A stretch of DNA of 64,000 nucleotides from Stercorarius parasiticus (Eukaryota > Chordata > Aves > Charadriiformes > Stercorariidae): the NCBI GenBank assembly GCA_013396915.1, contig VWZL01002517.1, positions 1,137,181 through 1,201,180 on the forward strand, read 5' to 3'. The notes below the pieces were generated by a model, which was given only the letters and a program-made list of their open reading frames with translations, ran no database searches and was not told the DNA's origin. Of this stretch, positions 11,014-24,300 are shown in pieces. The stretch's first letter is position 1. Every line of letters starts with the position of its first letter. The position numbers were made by a program, and so were the translations under genes.

Positions 11014-14000
11014 CCAGCGCATGGTGCCAGTGCATTGCATGAGCTCAGCCAGTTCATCGCTCCAGAAACCACGCAAGCGCCAGCCTGAGCCTGGCAGGGC
11101 TCGGGTTTAACGCCCCGCTCTCACCCGCAGGCTGGGTTTGACACTTCATTTATCAGACGGCCAGAAACCTGATGGCTGCAGTCGGTTTGCGCACATTCAT
11201 TTGGGGAAAAACAAAACCAAAAAGGCACTGGGTGCCAAGTGCCAAACGAGCTGTGTTTGTCTCCTCCCTAGCCCCGGCCCTCGCTTTAAAAACACAATTA
11301 CAAAACCACCACAGCGGGGTTTGGCCCTGTTCCCCTCTCCCCTCATACATATTGACATAGCAGAATTATCTAAGAATGAATTATTGTAGCAGCTAAGTCA
11401 ATAAATTAGCTTGATTATAGTAACAATGCCAAAGTTAATAATTCAGCTGATATTTTACCAGACTACGCAGTCATTGCCTGTTATCGATTGGTTTTATTTA
11501 GGTCTCAGGTACAGGTTACCCTTTTCCAGTAAGCGTCTCAAACCAAGTTACAGGGTCACGCTGCACCCTCCCGGCTCCCAGCGCTCGGCTCCCTCGCTCT
11601 GTTAAGTCAGAGAGTTTACCTTTTCGGAATAGAATAATATTGCAGTACTGTTTCCAAAGTAGACGCCTACGTTTCAAAGTGGATGCTGCTTTGAACCATC
11701 AGGGTGAGCAGCATCCTGCCTTTCCAGTCTCGGGGCTGGTCCCTGCGCAGGGGGATGTTGCCCACCTTTGTCTCTGCTGCAGCAGGTGTTTGAGGACAGG
11801 GAAAAACCCTCTACATCGGTCTAAATCCCTCTCCCTGCTCAGCCCCCAGCGAGGGCTTTGGCAGCATCCCAAGGAGCGGCTCGTGCTGGTGCCCATCCCC
11901 ATCCCCATCCCTGTCCCCGTCCCCATCCCCATCACTTGCTGTTAAGCGAAGCAGATGGGTACTCTAAATCCTGGCCATGCCCAGGGCTTTCTGCTGCAGG
12001 AAAACACAGTGCCAGGGTCACTGTGGCTGGGCATGCACGTGGCCAGGCAGACCTGTCACCAGTGTCACCGGCATCCCCAGCCATCCTGCTGGGACGGGAG
12101 CCAGTGCTGAGCAGTTCCCTGCCGACGGTGACCTGGGATAGGTGCAAAATGGGTGCTGCGGGACGCTGGCAAGCCATCTTTGTCTTTTCCTTCTTTGTAT
12201 TTTTCACTCCAAATTAGGTAAAAATAGTAGGTGACTCTGTGAAGCCGTTAGTAACTACAAACCACCCACTTAGGTGAATCTGACACTGGGAAATGCTCCA
12301 AAGAGCAAGGCAAATGCAAGGCGAGCTGCTTTATTTGGGACCATTTGTGCTAACCAGTTTGGCACCGCTCGATTCCCACGTCCCAGCTCCTGCCGCCCTG
12401 CAGGAATCACCCCCAGCCCCCCTGTGCCGGGCCGGGGCTCTCGGCTGCAGCACCCACCGGGGAGGGCACCAGGTTCCATCTGGCCGGGAGCTGCGCGGGA
12501 GCACGGAAACCTGCGCAGCGGTGTGGGAAAGGCTGGTGAATGATTTTCAGAACATTTCGCCGTGACATTGCCCTGTACTGGGTGGAAGGTCTTGTTTCAG
12601 GCAGGGTCTGTGTCCCCACCTTGTCCCCTGCACTCTCCTTGCCCGGGGCATCCCAGCGAGGGTCCCCCTTGCCAGGGAGAGTTTTAGCTCCCGTTTCCTA
12701 CTTGAGCGAAAGGCTACCGAACCGCCTGGGCCTGAGTTATCCTTGGTTTATGCCGGCTTGCAATGTAATTCTGAAATTAAATCACTTACAGGATGCACCT
12801 TACACTTGCAGTTGCTGATCCTGAGCTGCTAAAATTAAAAGTGGTTTGTGCGAGCGGCCGCAGTGCCCAGGCTCGGTCCCACATGCCGCAGTGGAGGGAT
12901 GGGGGGAGTCTTCGAGGACTTTGACAGCACTTGGAGCAATTCTCATAAAGAAATAAGGGAAGAGCACACGGATCTCCCCCAGTGCTCCCGACCCGAGCTG
13001 CGCTCTCTCCCTGGACGCTCCTGCTCATCCCCGCCTCCGCAGGAATACACCTTTAAATCCATAAAGCCGTTAGGATTTCCTAAGAAAGCTCTCCGGTTCA
13101 TAAAACCAGAAAGCAAACAGGCCGTTTCCTTATGTACCTGCCGGAGCAGAAGACCAGCTGTGTGCCTCATTCGCCGCCGTCCCCGCTCCACGGAACAGGG
13201 GGGTTTTACTGCAGTTTGCGGTGGCCCGGGGGAACCCAGCGAGCCCCGGGGACTGCACGTGGGTGTCCAACAGGGGAGGCCCAGACCAGGGAGAGCCTTC
13301 CTCCCAGGAAAAGTACCTGGGTTCAAAGAAATACTGACGATTTTTTGTAATTTAGTGAGTAGAAAAGTGTTTGAATGAGCCCTGACAGCTGCGGTAGTGA
13401 TGCAATGGGGATGCACTTTGGGCCGGAGGCACAGGGCTGGCAGGATTCAGAGGAAGCACACGCGTCTGTGCCAATTATAAACAGCCGGTGGGCCAGACTT
13501 CCCCTGGCTTTATACACAACATTGTCAAACCATTTCAATTAGCATATTAAACAAAATAAACCCATTATAAACCCAAAATAAACCCAAACCTTGCCATCTG
13601 ACTTGCATTGCCAATGCATTTTCCCCATCCTTAAGCTCTCCCCCAGCATCCCCATGGGAGGCAGACGGAGGCAAACCCAGGACACCCCCCCTGGCTCCTC
13701 TCCCCCAGTGTCCTGCAGCTCCGGGGGTGTCTGGGCAGGAATTGCACATCGTGGACAAACACTGCCTGTGCCAGGACCGTCCGAACACCATCGCCAGAAG
13801 GTGTTCCTCAGCCCGCTGCCCTTCCCACTGTAAAATCAGGGGCCTGTTGGGGTTTAAGATTGTCTTTTTCCTTGACAGGAATTGAAATCCGAATTTTTTA
13901 TTGGATTTTGGCCTGGAAAGCTTTTCTCACGATTAACCCTCACTTTATATATATCTAAGGACACCCGTAGGGAGCTGCTGCTCTCTTATTTCTGATTAGT

Positions 14001-17000
14001 TGCCGTTGAGAAGCAAGGGTACCTGTTAACTCTCCCACACAGCTCGTCACCCAGCTACAGCCCAACAGCCGCAGGAGATGCCCAGTGACCGCAGCACGGG
14101 TCAAAATCCTACTTAAAAGCAGAAGTTACAGGTTTGGAAAGTATTTTCCTCTAGGAGTTCCCCTCCTCTGTGCCTGAGCCCTCTTTCCTGCTCCCATCCC
14201 CACCTCCAGGTGCGCACACACCGGGAGGGGACACCAGCGCGCGTGGGACGGAGGTGGCTGTGGTGGACAGAAACGCTGGCCATCACATCATCCAAGCATG
14301 CTATGACAAATAAATAAATAAATTACATTCAGCAATACATCCATGATGTTCTCTCCTTGCTTCGCCAGAGGTGGTGACTTCAAATTCTTCTGACCCTCAG
14401 TATCGGGTCCCTGTCCCTGTGCGGAGGATGAGCATGGGAGGCGAGACCTCCACCTGAAAACACTGCAGAGTTCAGGCATGGTCACTAACACAGGGCTAGC
14501 AGAGGTGGCATCAAATTCACATGCAAACCTCAGATTCAGGTAATTTTAAAGCTTCAAATGTGCTAAATTAAAAAGCCCTCGTGCTGAAGTAGGAATACAG
14601 CCCTGTGGATTTCACGTCTCCAGCAGCAGATGAGGGGTGAAGCCCGCTCAGGCTCCCCTTCAGACATTCCCCATCTGCGTTCCCAGCACCGCGCCTCTCG
14701 AGACTCACCCCCGGCTTCGCAGCAGCCACGACCTTTCCCGGACTGGGAGCTGCCGGCGCCGCTGCCGGTGTTGGGAAAGAGCGGTGAGAGTGCAAGGGCC
14801 GGCGTGCCAAGGGCTGGGATGCCACGGGCTGGGATGGCAGGGCCGACAGCGGGGTTTCGCCACAGCCCCCAGCCATGGGAGCACCCACGCTGGCCCTCCT
14901 GGCTGCTACTATCACCAGCCAGCTGCAGCAGAGCAGCCAGGAGTTTTATTCCCACAGCGCTTCGGATTATAGTCAGTTTGGACCTGATTATAACTACGTG
15001 TTATATACAACCAGACGGCTGGAAATGCCAGTGCTGGAGTGCCAGATGTCACTTTCCCATTGGATTTATCCTATTTTTGTATCCAGCAGCCACAGGCATC
15101 CATCAAAAGTCCCACAGCCAGATAAGGCACCATCAGATCCCACCTGAAGCCATCCAGGACACGCTTCAAGAGTCTCAGTTCTCTGCTTCAACAGTGCACT
15201 TTATTTGTGCTTATATTCACTTCCAAAAGCTTTCCCGCCTGAATTTTCTGGTAGTTCAGCTGATAGGAGTGACATACGGGAGAAGATTCAGGCACGTCAG
15301 CAAGGTTCGACAAAAGACAGCTGGAAGAATAGCCTCTGTATATCTTTCATGGACGTTTGCTGGACGCTGGTAGAGCTTGTTTTTAATTTTAGTTGTTTGT
15401 CAGCAATCCTTTTTCTTTAGGACGCAATGTTACTTTGGCAATGCTCCTCAGAGGGATCTTTGCTGAAATACTGGAGACGTTTCCTAACAGAGCCTGGCAG
15501 GCGCCGTGGGACGCCCGTTGTGCAATGGAAAGGGTGATCATTAGTTACTGTCCCGCACAGGACCCGTCAGAGGTAAGAGCTGGAGCTTAGTTCCTCCAGA
15601 CGTCTCTCGTACATGCCTTGGAGAGCGGGGGGAGGGATGGGGTACCCTGACACTCATTTACCTGTGCCATCCCCCCGCCCCGAATTCCCTCTGGAATTCC
15701 CTCCCCAGTCCCCGGGGCTCGGCAGCGGGAGCGGGGAGCAGAGGCAGCTTCGTGCCCCCCAGCACTGCCGTGGTGCCCAGCAGCAGTGTCCCAGCAGCTC
15801 TGAAACCAGGGGGCTTCTGTTCCGTTATTTCCCACTAAAGGGGGCTCTCCTTCCTAGAAAGCTGCTGCTTTACGGTAGAGGGGGGGAAAAAGCATTGAAA
15901 AAAGCATTAATGGGGAAAGAACATTGAAAATGTCTGGATAGCACTTAAGTTTCAGATCTTTATTTAAGTGTTGAGCATGTGGCAGTTCAGCCAATGCCAC
16001 TTGCAAGGAAAACGAAAGGCAGTAACTAACAGAGGCAGAGAGCGAGCAGCAGCCCCTGCTTTCGTACTGCAGGGAGCGGTGAGGAGTGTCTGAGGTGGAA
16101 CCCAGCCGCCTGGATAAATTACCTAGGTAGGAAAAGTTCACCAGAAGAGCCATAAAGGGGATCTCAGCAAAGCAGTTCAAAGAACTTTTCATTAGGAAAC
16201 TCAAAACTGAAAAGGCTTGAGCTAGTAGGATAAGCCGTAACAACCGCAACATCAGTTTTCACTGACGGGGGTCTCAGCAAAGTCCTGAAGGCCTGATTAA
16301 TTTTCCTCCCCTCTCCTCCCAGCCTCTCCAGTTGCCGCCGGAGGGTGGGTGAGAGATGCCCCAAAGCCCCACAGCAGAGCAAAGGGAGCCATGCGGGTCC
16401 CTGGGGCCACACTGCTGGCTGTTGAGCTTGAGGGTTGCAACATTTTTGGAGTACTGAAGATATTAAGGACGTCTTGGGACGCCAAGGCCGGTGCAGGGTG
16501 ATGTGCAGGCTCAGCGGGGGTGAGGGGACCAAGGCTGGGCCATAAGCCCCGGGTTCCTGAGGCCACCCAGGGTCCCTCCTGCGTGTTCCCGCTTGGCCCT
16601 GAACCCCCCGAGCTCCGGAGGGCTGAGGGTCTGACCCCCACGGACTCGGCTCTGTGCAATACGCTGCCCGTCTCCACTGCAGTTTGATGTACAACTTAAA
16701 CAGCCATTCCTGTTTTCTGGAACACTGTACACGTGTATTGCACCACGCTGGTCGTCTTGGAAACCTTCTCTCGCCTCCCTTTGGCAGTGACACGGGCCGT
16801 CGTAGCCCGTGACAAGCCGAGGCTGCACCTTGGCTTTCCCAGAAAACTTATTGAGCACCATAAATTAAGCACAAGAGCAACAATTTATTCCTTTTTTGGG
16901 AAGCTTTGAACGAAGGATTTTTTTTTTAATCTCCTTCAAAACATCTCTGCTGCTCACCGGTCAGTGACAAATCCTCCCCCTCCAAAGGCTGAGGAGAACC

Positions 17001-18786
17001 CAACCCGCAGCGGCTGAGCCTGAGTCAGCGGAGAATTTATTCGTTCATTGCTCACTACTTATGGGGGGTTTTAATTAAGTTTTCTAATGTTACTTAATTT
17101 TTTTTCTTTGTGTTCTTAATGTTACTTTATTTCTTTTCTTTGAGTTCACCAGTGCGCAAGTCAGGAGGATTTCCAAGGCAGAGCAGGCCAGCGGTGCCCA
17201 GTCCAACGCGCGGTAATAAAACGCCGATCTCCGACACACCGGGAAAAAACATTCACACCTTTTTTTCAATCCCATCTTGCTTTTTTTCCTTTCCCTTCGT
17301 CATGCATTATGAAGATATCTCTGACTTTTCCCGCTCCGGTGCCTATTAAGAACTGCCTGAGCTGGTTGCCCATTTCGTTTCCCTGGTGCTGGGAGAGGGA
17401 AGCTGCGGGCGGTGGAGAGGAGCGGCTGGGACACCCCGCCGTCGCCTGGCGCTGGAGTGGGAGGTTTCTCCCTTCCACAACGTCCCGCAGACTCGGAGCC
17501 AGCCGGGAAACAAAACAACTCCAGGCTCTGAACTTCAGGGAAACTTGAGTACCTGGAAAGCGCCTTATCTGGCTGCGGCTCAGAGGCACTAAATCGTCAG
17601 GGGCCGGCTCCTCGTGTCGGAATGCCTTGAGAGGCGGCAGCGTTCAACTGGGGACTGACTTGATCAGAGGAAGGATGAGCACACCCTAAAAAAGGAGAAA
17701 GAAAACCACAAAAAATCCACAAAAAAGCAACAACACAACCACCCCAAAAATCAGGAAATCTACTTATTTTGCAGCTGTGTCCAACTTCCAAATCCACCTC
17801 CAGTTCCAACTTTTGTTTTACATCCACCCAACACACCGGAGCAGGAGAAATGCTGGGCCTTGGCGAGGCCTTTTCCAGGGCCCTGGCGGGGATGAGCCCG
17901 CCATTCCAGGGCGCGAGGCAGATGAGGCGCCTGCTGCGGCCGCTCTGGCTGTTACCTTCACCATCTCCCGCACGGAACTTAGGGGCAGCGCTACCACATC
18001 TGGCATTTATTTTCACACACACTTATTGATTATTTTGGTTTCCAAGTCCTCCATTAGAGCATCGCATGCGTTTTTTGATTCAATGGTTATTCAATGGTTA
18101 ACATTTTAGGGCTGTCTATTGTTTTTCTGATACTTCTTCAAAGATTTTTAAGGGGGGAGTACTGGACTGGAGGGCCTGGGAAAAGCTGCTGACTTTTCCT
18201 GGGGGCCAGAGCCGGGTGCTGGTGCTGGTCCTGTTCTGGTCCTGGCAGACTCTCCATCCTCCACCCGGGGTGATGCTCCCAGTCCCAGGATGGGCACTGG
18301 GATTCTCCATAGGGACCCTGCTCCTCCCGACCTCGCCCTGCTTTGGGAAAGACGTCAGACTAACCCAAGGGAGGGCTACAGACATCGGCTGTTTTCAAAA
18401 CAACCTGATGCATTTGGGGTGGAAATTCAGACACTGCTAAGCTGAATTATTCCATTAGGCTGATTTCTACATCTTCAGCGAACACAAATAGTATGTTTAT
18501 CCATGTAAAACTATTGCTAATTCCAAAGAAAGCTGTCTGAAAGGTGTTCCTTTTACTCTGTTTGCAGATTGAAATTAAACCAGTGTTGTACACACCAAAG
18601 AAAGATAAATTAATATTATTTTTTCATTTTCGCTTTCAAACATAGCCTTAAATATTAACTGAAGTGTATTTTTCAAAACACATCTATTCATTTCCTGTGC
18701 AGTGCAGGAAGGAATGGCCTTTAGCGTACAAGAGAAGCTTTGATGTGTTTAATGAAGCGCTGCACTAATAAGACCCTGGAGCAGGG
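11014..18786. other. Unique intergenic sequence with small tandem repeats
   Basis: No gene recognised. Small features include the CCATCC repeat at 11897-11933, an 11-bp A-rich tandem near 13553-13588, (AAAT)n near 14308-14324, a two-copy 15-bp tandem near 14806-14838, and an A-rich stretch at 17688-17755. The 247-codon frame at 14630-15373 has no domain signature and I regard it as chance. Confidence 0.6.
11897..11933. repeat. CCATCC/CCGTCC hexamer repeat, G-quadruplex-prone
   Basis: About seven C3-4 blocks separated by AT or GT dinucleotides. The minus strand therefore carries repeated GGGGA(T/C) runs fitting the G3+N1-7 G-quadruplex pattern. Confidence 0.85.
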
Positions 18787-18966
18787 TCCAACCATCAACC
18801 CAGCACTGCCCAAACCCCCACTACCCCGTGTCCCTCAGCACCACGTCTGCCCGGCTTTTAAACCCCTCCAGGGATGGCGACTCCACCACTGCCCTGGGCA
18901 GCCTCTTCCAATGCTTGACAACCCTTTCCGGGAAGAAATTTCTCCTAATATCCATCCTAAACCTCA
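18787..18966 (-). mobile_element. CR1 LINE fragment lacking its 3' tail
   Basis: Starts at GTCCAACCATCAACCCAGCA and runs to CCATCCTAAACCTC. It is nearly identical to the corresponding part of the 2723 copy, including CCCCCACTACCCCGTGTCCC. The terminal octamers and GGTTGGAAGGGACC block are missing on the left side, so it has lost its 3' end as well as its 5' end. Confidence 0.9.
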
Positions 18967-21125
18967 GCACCCAGCATCCCCCCAGAGTTTCTCTCCAGCT
19001 TTTCTCAAAACCTCATTACTTTGATGGTTTGCACCTTGCGTTAGCAGCTGCTCCGTGGCTGGGGATTAAACCTATTTATTGAGCTTCTCTCTAGAGAAGA
19101 GGGGGGACATGAGCTGCTCTCCTTGCTCCTGGGGGCTCAGTCCCATGGGGGTGACCGGCCCCATGAGCACCATCAGCTTCGACAGCCATCGTGTTCCTAA
19201 CTGGCATTTGCCCATCTATTGCTCTCCCTCCCCACACCCAGCCAGGAGGAGAGGGGCAGCTGCTGGCGATCGCCTGTGGACCCTGTTCTCTGTGCCTTCA
19301 GAGGCCCGCTGTGCACCCCGGCTTCTCTGGCCGTTAAACCATGGCCTGGAAACGCTGCTGCTTAACCCACCGCAAACACCCATGTTAAGTCAATGCAAAC
19401 AGTAAACGAGCAAGTAACGCCCTGGCGCTCTGCTCCGCTCAAGCCAGCCTCAGCAGCAGCTACAGTTATTTGCGAAGGTGCACGCGAGGGGGAAAAAGAA
19501 AATCAACTCCGGCCATGGGGAAACTCACAACCAAGCTGGGGCTGCCCGTGGGAAACGTGGGGCTGCAGAACATTTCCACAAGCACCAGGAGCCCCTGCCC
19601 GGCACGGCCGCTCCGCACCACCAGCCCCTTTCACTTTGAAGGGAAAGGAGTGGTTTGGGGTTGCTTTCAGAAGAATAGGGGCTATTTTGAGCAGGGGAAG
19701 TTTTCAAGATACTCTCTGTTCAAGAGTATTATCAGCCAGCGGTTTTTGCAGGGGAAAAAAAAAAGTTTAAAGAATTTGTGTTCATTTTTGTTAATGCCGA
19801 GTCTCACGACTCTCTGCTATACCAATATTTCACTGATATGTATGTAAATTTATGCGTACATGCTTATAGGTAAAGTCTCAATATCAAATAGAACAAGAAT
19901 GGATCAATTAGCAGATTCTTCCTTATTGTTTCTTCGAAAAACAATAATGATTTCTCACGTATTCTCCATATTCACAGCAGACAGGGGTGTGTGCTGTACT
20001 GTGGGGAGGATATATCGCACCTTCCGACATTCGCAGGAGCTGAATTCCTCCTGGAAGTGCAAAAGATCATCCCAGCGGGTCGAGGCAAGGCTCACTTCTT
20101 CCTGCGCTCGCCTGCCACGGCTTTTGCTAAGAAACCAACAAGTGCAGAAACAGCAATGGCTTTGGCATGGTGTGGTCCTGGGTTACCGAAAACAAGCCTG
20201 GCTGTGATGGGGTCACCCGGCAGCCTTTCTGCTGCGGGCTGGGTGCTCTGACACCACCCCATCCTCTTCCTCGCCACCGCGGCGCGACGCTGCAGGTGTG
20301 CGGCAGCATTAGTCAGAGCAGTAACTGCATCCAGAGACCTTCATCTCCTAATTCAGCTCGTTTTCACCCTGTGGGAGTGATCCTGCTGCTGCAAACATAC
20401 AGCGCCTGCAAACAGCGGCAGCACGTCTAACGCCGCGGCCAGCAGCCAGCGTCCCTGAACGAGCAGCTCGGCCGCAGCACGGCACTGGCAGGGCTTGCTC
20501 GGGGACAAAAGGCACATTGGCCGTTACCACCTCCCTGGGCTTGAGGTTTGCTTTTTAAAAAAAAAAAAATAAAAAAAAAAACCCATAAAATGGAACCATG
20601 CAGATATGAGTAGGAGAGCCAATGTGGCCAGCTAGCCCCTAGAAATATGAAAAAACCCCTCAAAGCAGTATATTATGTCGTGGCCAGCAGCACCCTGGCT
20701 TGGAGAGCAGGGTAGTGAAAAATGGCTTGATACCGCTGCCCCTCGTAACTAGACTGAGGTGCTGTGCCTTAAGCAAGTAACATAAAGTTAAGAGAGAGAA
20801 CTTCCGAGAAGAACGCTTATATTCCTGAAAGACGTTGCCCGGGGCAGAGCGAGCCCCCAGCCCCAGCCCGGCTGCAGCCCACAAAATCCCCATTTCAGCA
20901 GAACTTTCCTCTGTGTCCCAAATACCCTTGGCGCTGGGCAGGGGGGATGAGAGCGGTAGCGTCGAGCTCGTGAGACAGGCCCTGGGCTTTGGCAATGAGA
21001 TGGTTAATTAATAGTGAGGATGGGAGAGGTCGTTGCCCGAGCATGGCGAGATGAGGGGCTCCTTGGCGGTGGCTCCCTTGTGCAGCAGCCGGCAGTGGTG
21101 CACACCGAAGCGAACACTCCAAAGT
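18967..21125. other. Unique intergenic sequence
   Basis: No gene recognised. An interrupted A-run lies at about 20557-20580. Short frames only, without domain signatures. Confidence 0.6.
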
Positions 21126-21135
21126 GAAGAGATCA

Positions 21136-21325
21136 TAGAATCACAGGACGGTTTGGGTTGGAAGGGACCTTAAAGCCCACCCAGTGCCACCCCCTGCCCT
21201 GGGCAGGGACACCTCCCACCAGCCCAGGTTGCTCCAAGCCCCGTCCAACCTGGCCTTGAACCCCTCCAGGGATGGGGCAGCCACAGCTTCTCGGGGCAAC
21301 CTGGCCCAGTGTTTCACAGCCAAGC
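21136..21325 (-). mobile_element. CR1 LINE 3' end, flanked by a 10-bp direct repeat
   Basis: A reverse-oriented CR1 tail beginning TAGAATCACAGG and extending through CCAACCTGGCCTTGAACCCC to CAGTGTTTCACA. GAAGAGATCA occurs immediately on both sides (21126-21135 and 21326-21335), consistent with a target-site duplication. Confidence 0.9.
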
Positions 21326-21335
21326 GAAGAGATCA

Positions 21336-24300
21336 CACCAGAGCGCTCATCCCGGCTGAATGCCTCCTGGGGCCCATATCCCTGTGGGAAGGAGCCCAGA
21401 TGTCACCATGGATGCTCCAGGGAGAATTTCTGATGACACAGCTAACATGCCGCTTAGTTATTTCCATGGACTAAAGATATGCGTAGAAAACACCGAAAAT
21501 TTATAGTACTTGTACAAAAGACCAAGGAAAAACTTGACCTGGGCTGCTAACATGATCCTCCAAAGCGGCAGACATGAAAGGGTCCGGAAACATGGTGGTG
21601 ATTAATTGGATGAAGGACTCCCGTGGCAGAGAGGGTGGAGGAATGTTTCCCTGGGATCGCCCTTCCTTTTTCAGGGACGTGAAAACCGCAGGACTCTCCA
21701 GCATCGCGGCTGCGCCTCCTCCCGCGGGGATTCCTCCAGACCTGCCCCAACAGGGATCTGGGTCTCCGAGGAGCCGCCTGGGGCTGGCTCCTGTTTAACA
21801 GGAAACATTCCTGTTAAATCAGGCAAATCAAAGAGGAGAGAGGTCGTTCCACCGTGGCCGAGCCTGCGCTGTGAGTGCCGCGCAGAAACCCGGGCCAGCC
21901 CACAAGGTGCAGTGCTGCAGCGGCATTACCGGCTGCTCCGACCGCTCACCCTTCATTCTCATAGCCAAAGCAATTCACTGAATTTTCCCCAATTGTATGA
22001 TTTTTTTTGAAAAGAATTTTTAGGAAATAATAATATTCCCCCCCCCCGGCCCCCGCCCCTGAGAGCTCAGACTATTTTAGCCATTTCTGCAGAACCCAAC
22101 CATAAAACTTTAAAATGAGTCTCCCGAGGTTAATGAGTTACCCTAGTGCACATGGGAGAACACCAGATCCAAACATTCCCACTGCTCCGTATGGGGTTAA
22201 TGGCATCTGGGGCCGCTGGTGCTCCGCCGTCCCACTCCCACCCGTGTTTCCCCATCTCCCCGTGACGGGCAGACCCGGGTACCGGCATCCAAAGCATCTC
22301 CAGGGGGTTTGGGCTCCTCGGGGTGCCCCAGCCCTGCCTGGGGGGAGCAGCCCACTCCCCTCCCTGCTTCATTCCCTCCTCATAAGCTGTCTTTAAAATT
22401 GAAGCGCACGAGCTATCCCACAAAACACCAGTATTTGTGGTCCCCTCTGAAGCTACAGGCACTTTGTATCTGCATCCAGAATTTGAAATATTAAAGACCT
22501 TAAAAACCATCTGTCATGAATACATCAGCCCAGCATCAGTTCGTGCAGCTTCCACAGATATGGAAATACAAACATATCTAACAAAATTATAACCGCCTGT
22601 CGCAATTATGCTGTGTATTTGTTTTCATGCAGTTTTATTTATCTCTTCGCACAACAGTACTTAGATTTAAGGGAGCTCAAGCAGAAAGTAGTTACCCACG
22701 TGTCTATGTGTTTGTTCACATGCAGGAGTATTGATTATTTAGCAGTTAGCCAGTTGCTATGACACCAAACATCACCCATCCACGGGCAAACAAGCGCTCT
22801 CTCCCGTACTTCATAAATACCAATTATGGTAGAGCAGCTCAAAATTTTCCATTCGGATAATCTCATCCAATTTCTCCCCCATCTGCCCTCTATATGACAT
22901 TCTTTGCTTTCTATTGAAAATTTACCTTTTTTAACTACCTTTTTCCATTTTCCTCAGTCTCCAAAAAGCAGCCCATTTACAAATTTCATGCCGTTTACAG
23001 ACGCGTGACCGTTTCATGGTGCATGTCCCCGGCGTCCCCGGCCCCGGTCACAGGGAGATGCAGAGCCGGCATCTCACAGGAGGAACCCTCGAGCTCCCAG
23101 GGCTGCCCTGGTCCAGGAATTTGGGAGGGTGGGGAGGGCAGTGTGGGTGGGAAGGGGAGCCAAAGCCACAATGCAGGTGAAAGCCTTTAGCAATTTTCAA
23201 AAAGAGTTAATTAAAACCAAAATAACAGTGTCTGGGTCGACACACTGCCGCAGCAATCTGAACCAAAGCTGCTGCACCCTCTGGTTTAAGGCTTGCAGTA
23301 GTCTGTGCTGCCAATTTAAAGCTAATAAAGCAACAAAATGGACTAAAATTGCTAACTGGGGCACGAGTAACCTGGCTGGTGCTGCATCCACCTTGCTCAG
23401 CCCAGCCCAGCCCCGCGGCCGGGGGAGTGCCGGGAACGCTGGCAGGGGCACAGCGCTGGAAGTTCCCCAGACACAGGGGCACGAAGCATGCCGACACTTC
23501 TTTAAGCCAGACATTAAAAAAAGCACATACACACACACACTTTTTTTCAGAGATTATAAGACGCCCTGTGCGCAAAGCTGGCTGACGGGAGCTGGCTGGC
23601 GGAGCACCGCGGCTTTGTGACGGGAGAGGCCAAGAGAAAAGAGGACAAGAGATGAAAGACCATCTCTGGAGTCCCAGGAGCACAAGACCAGGCGCCGGAG
23701 AGACTCACCAGAGACAGGGGAGCTGGAGGGAGATGAGGGCAGAAGGTGAATTTGGGAGATGAATCCCCAGCCCGGCGATTAGCACATGCACCCGGTGCTT
23801 CAACCGCATCCAAGCTGATGAGCTCAGACTTGAGCAGCACCGAGACACTAATAACGGCATCTGGGGAAGATCAAGCCAGCTCCACAGCTCCCGGCTGCTG
23901 CTCTCCAGCTCTGCGTTTTCCTCAGCTCCCGGCGAAAGCAGAATAGCTGCTGAACCTAACTTGAGTCTGGATCACATACAGGATGGGTGGAAACTCAATC
24001 AATAGGTAAATAAATAAACCCCTACCAACTGCTAGAGCTACACAGTCGTTTCCAAATGAATTTACTTCTATTTCCTCTCCCCTTCACCTCATGACACTGA
24101 AGCCATGCCGCAGATTTGGCTCCATCACTGTGCTCATACTGCAATCGCAGTCCTCGGGGGTTGGAAAAAGGTGATTTTTGAAGTGTAAGATTGTCTTTCG
24201 CGATCACTCAGCCACATGAAAATGGCAAGTTGGCAGATATCCCCCAGTACTAGAGACTGAAAAACCATCAGGTGTACAATCACATCAGTGTTGGACTCCA

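Noticed and set aside
14630..15373. 247-codon plus-strand open frame
   Set aside because: No recognisable domain; composition changes abruptly along the frame from GC-rich low-complexity to AT-rich, and a short 15-bp tandem lies inside it.
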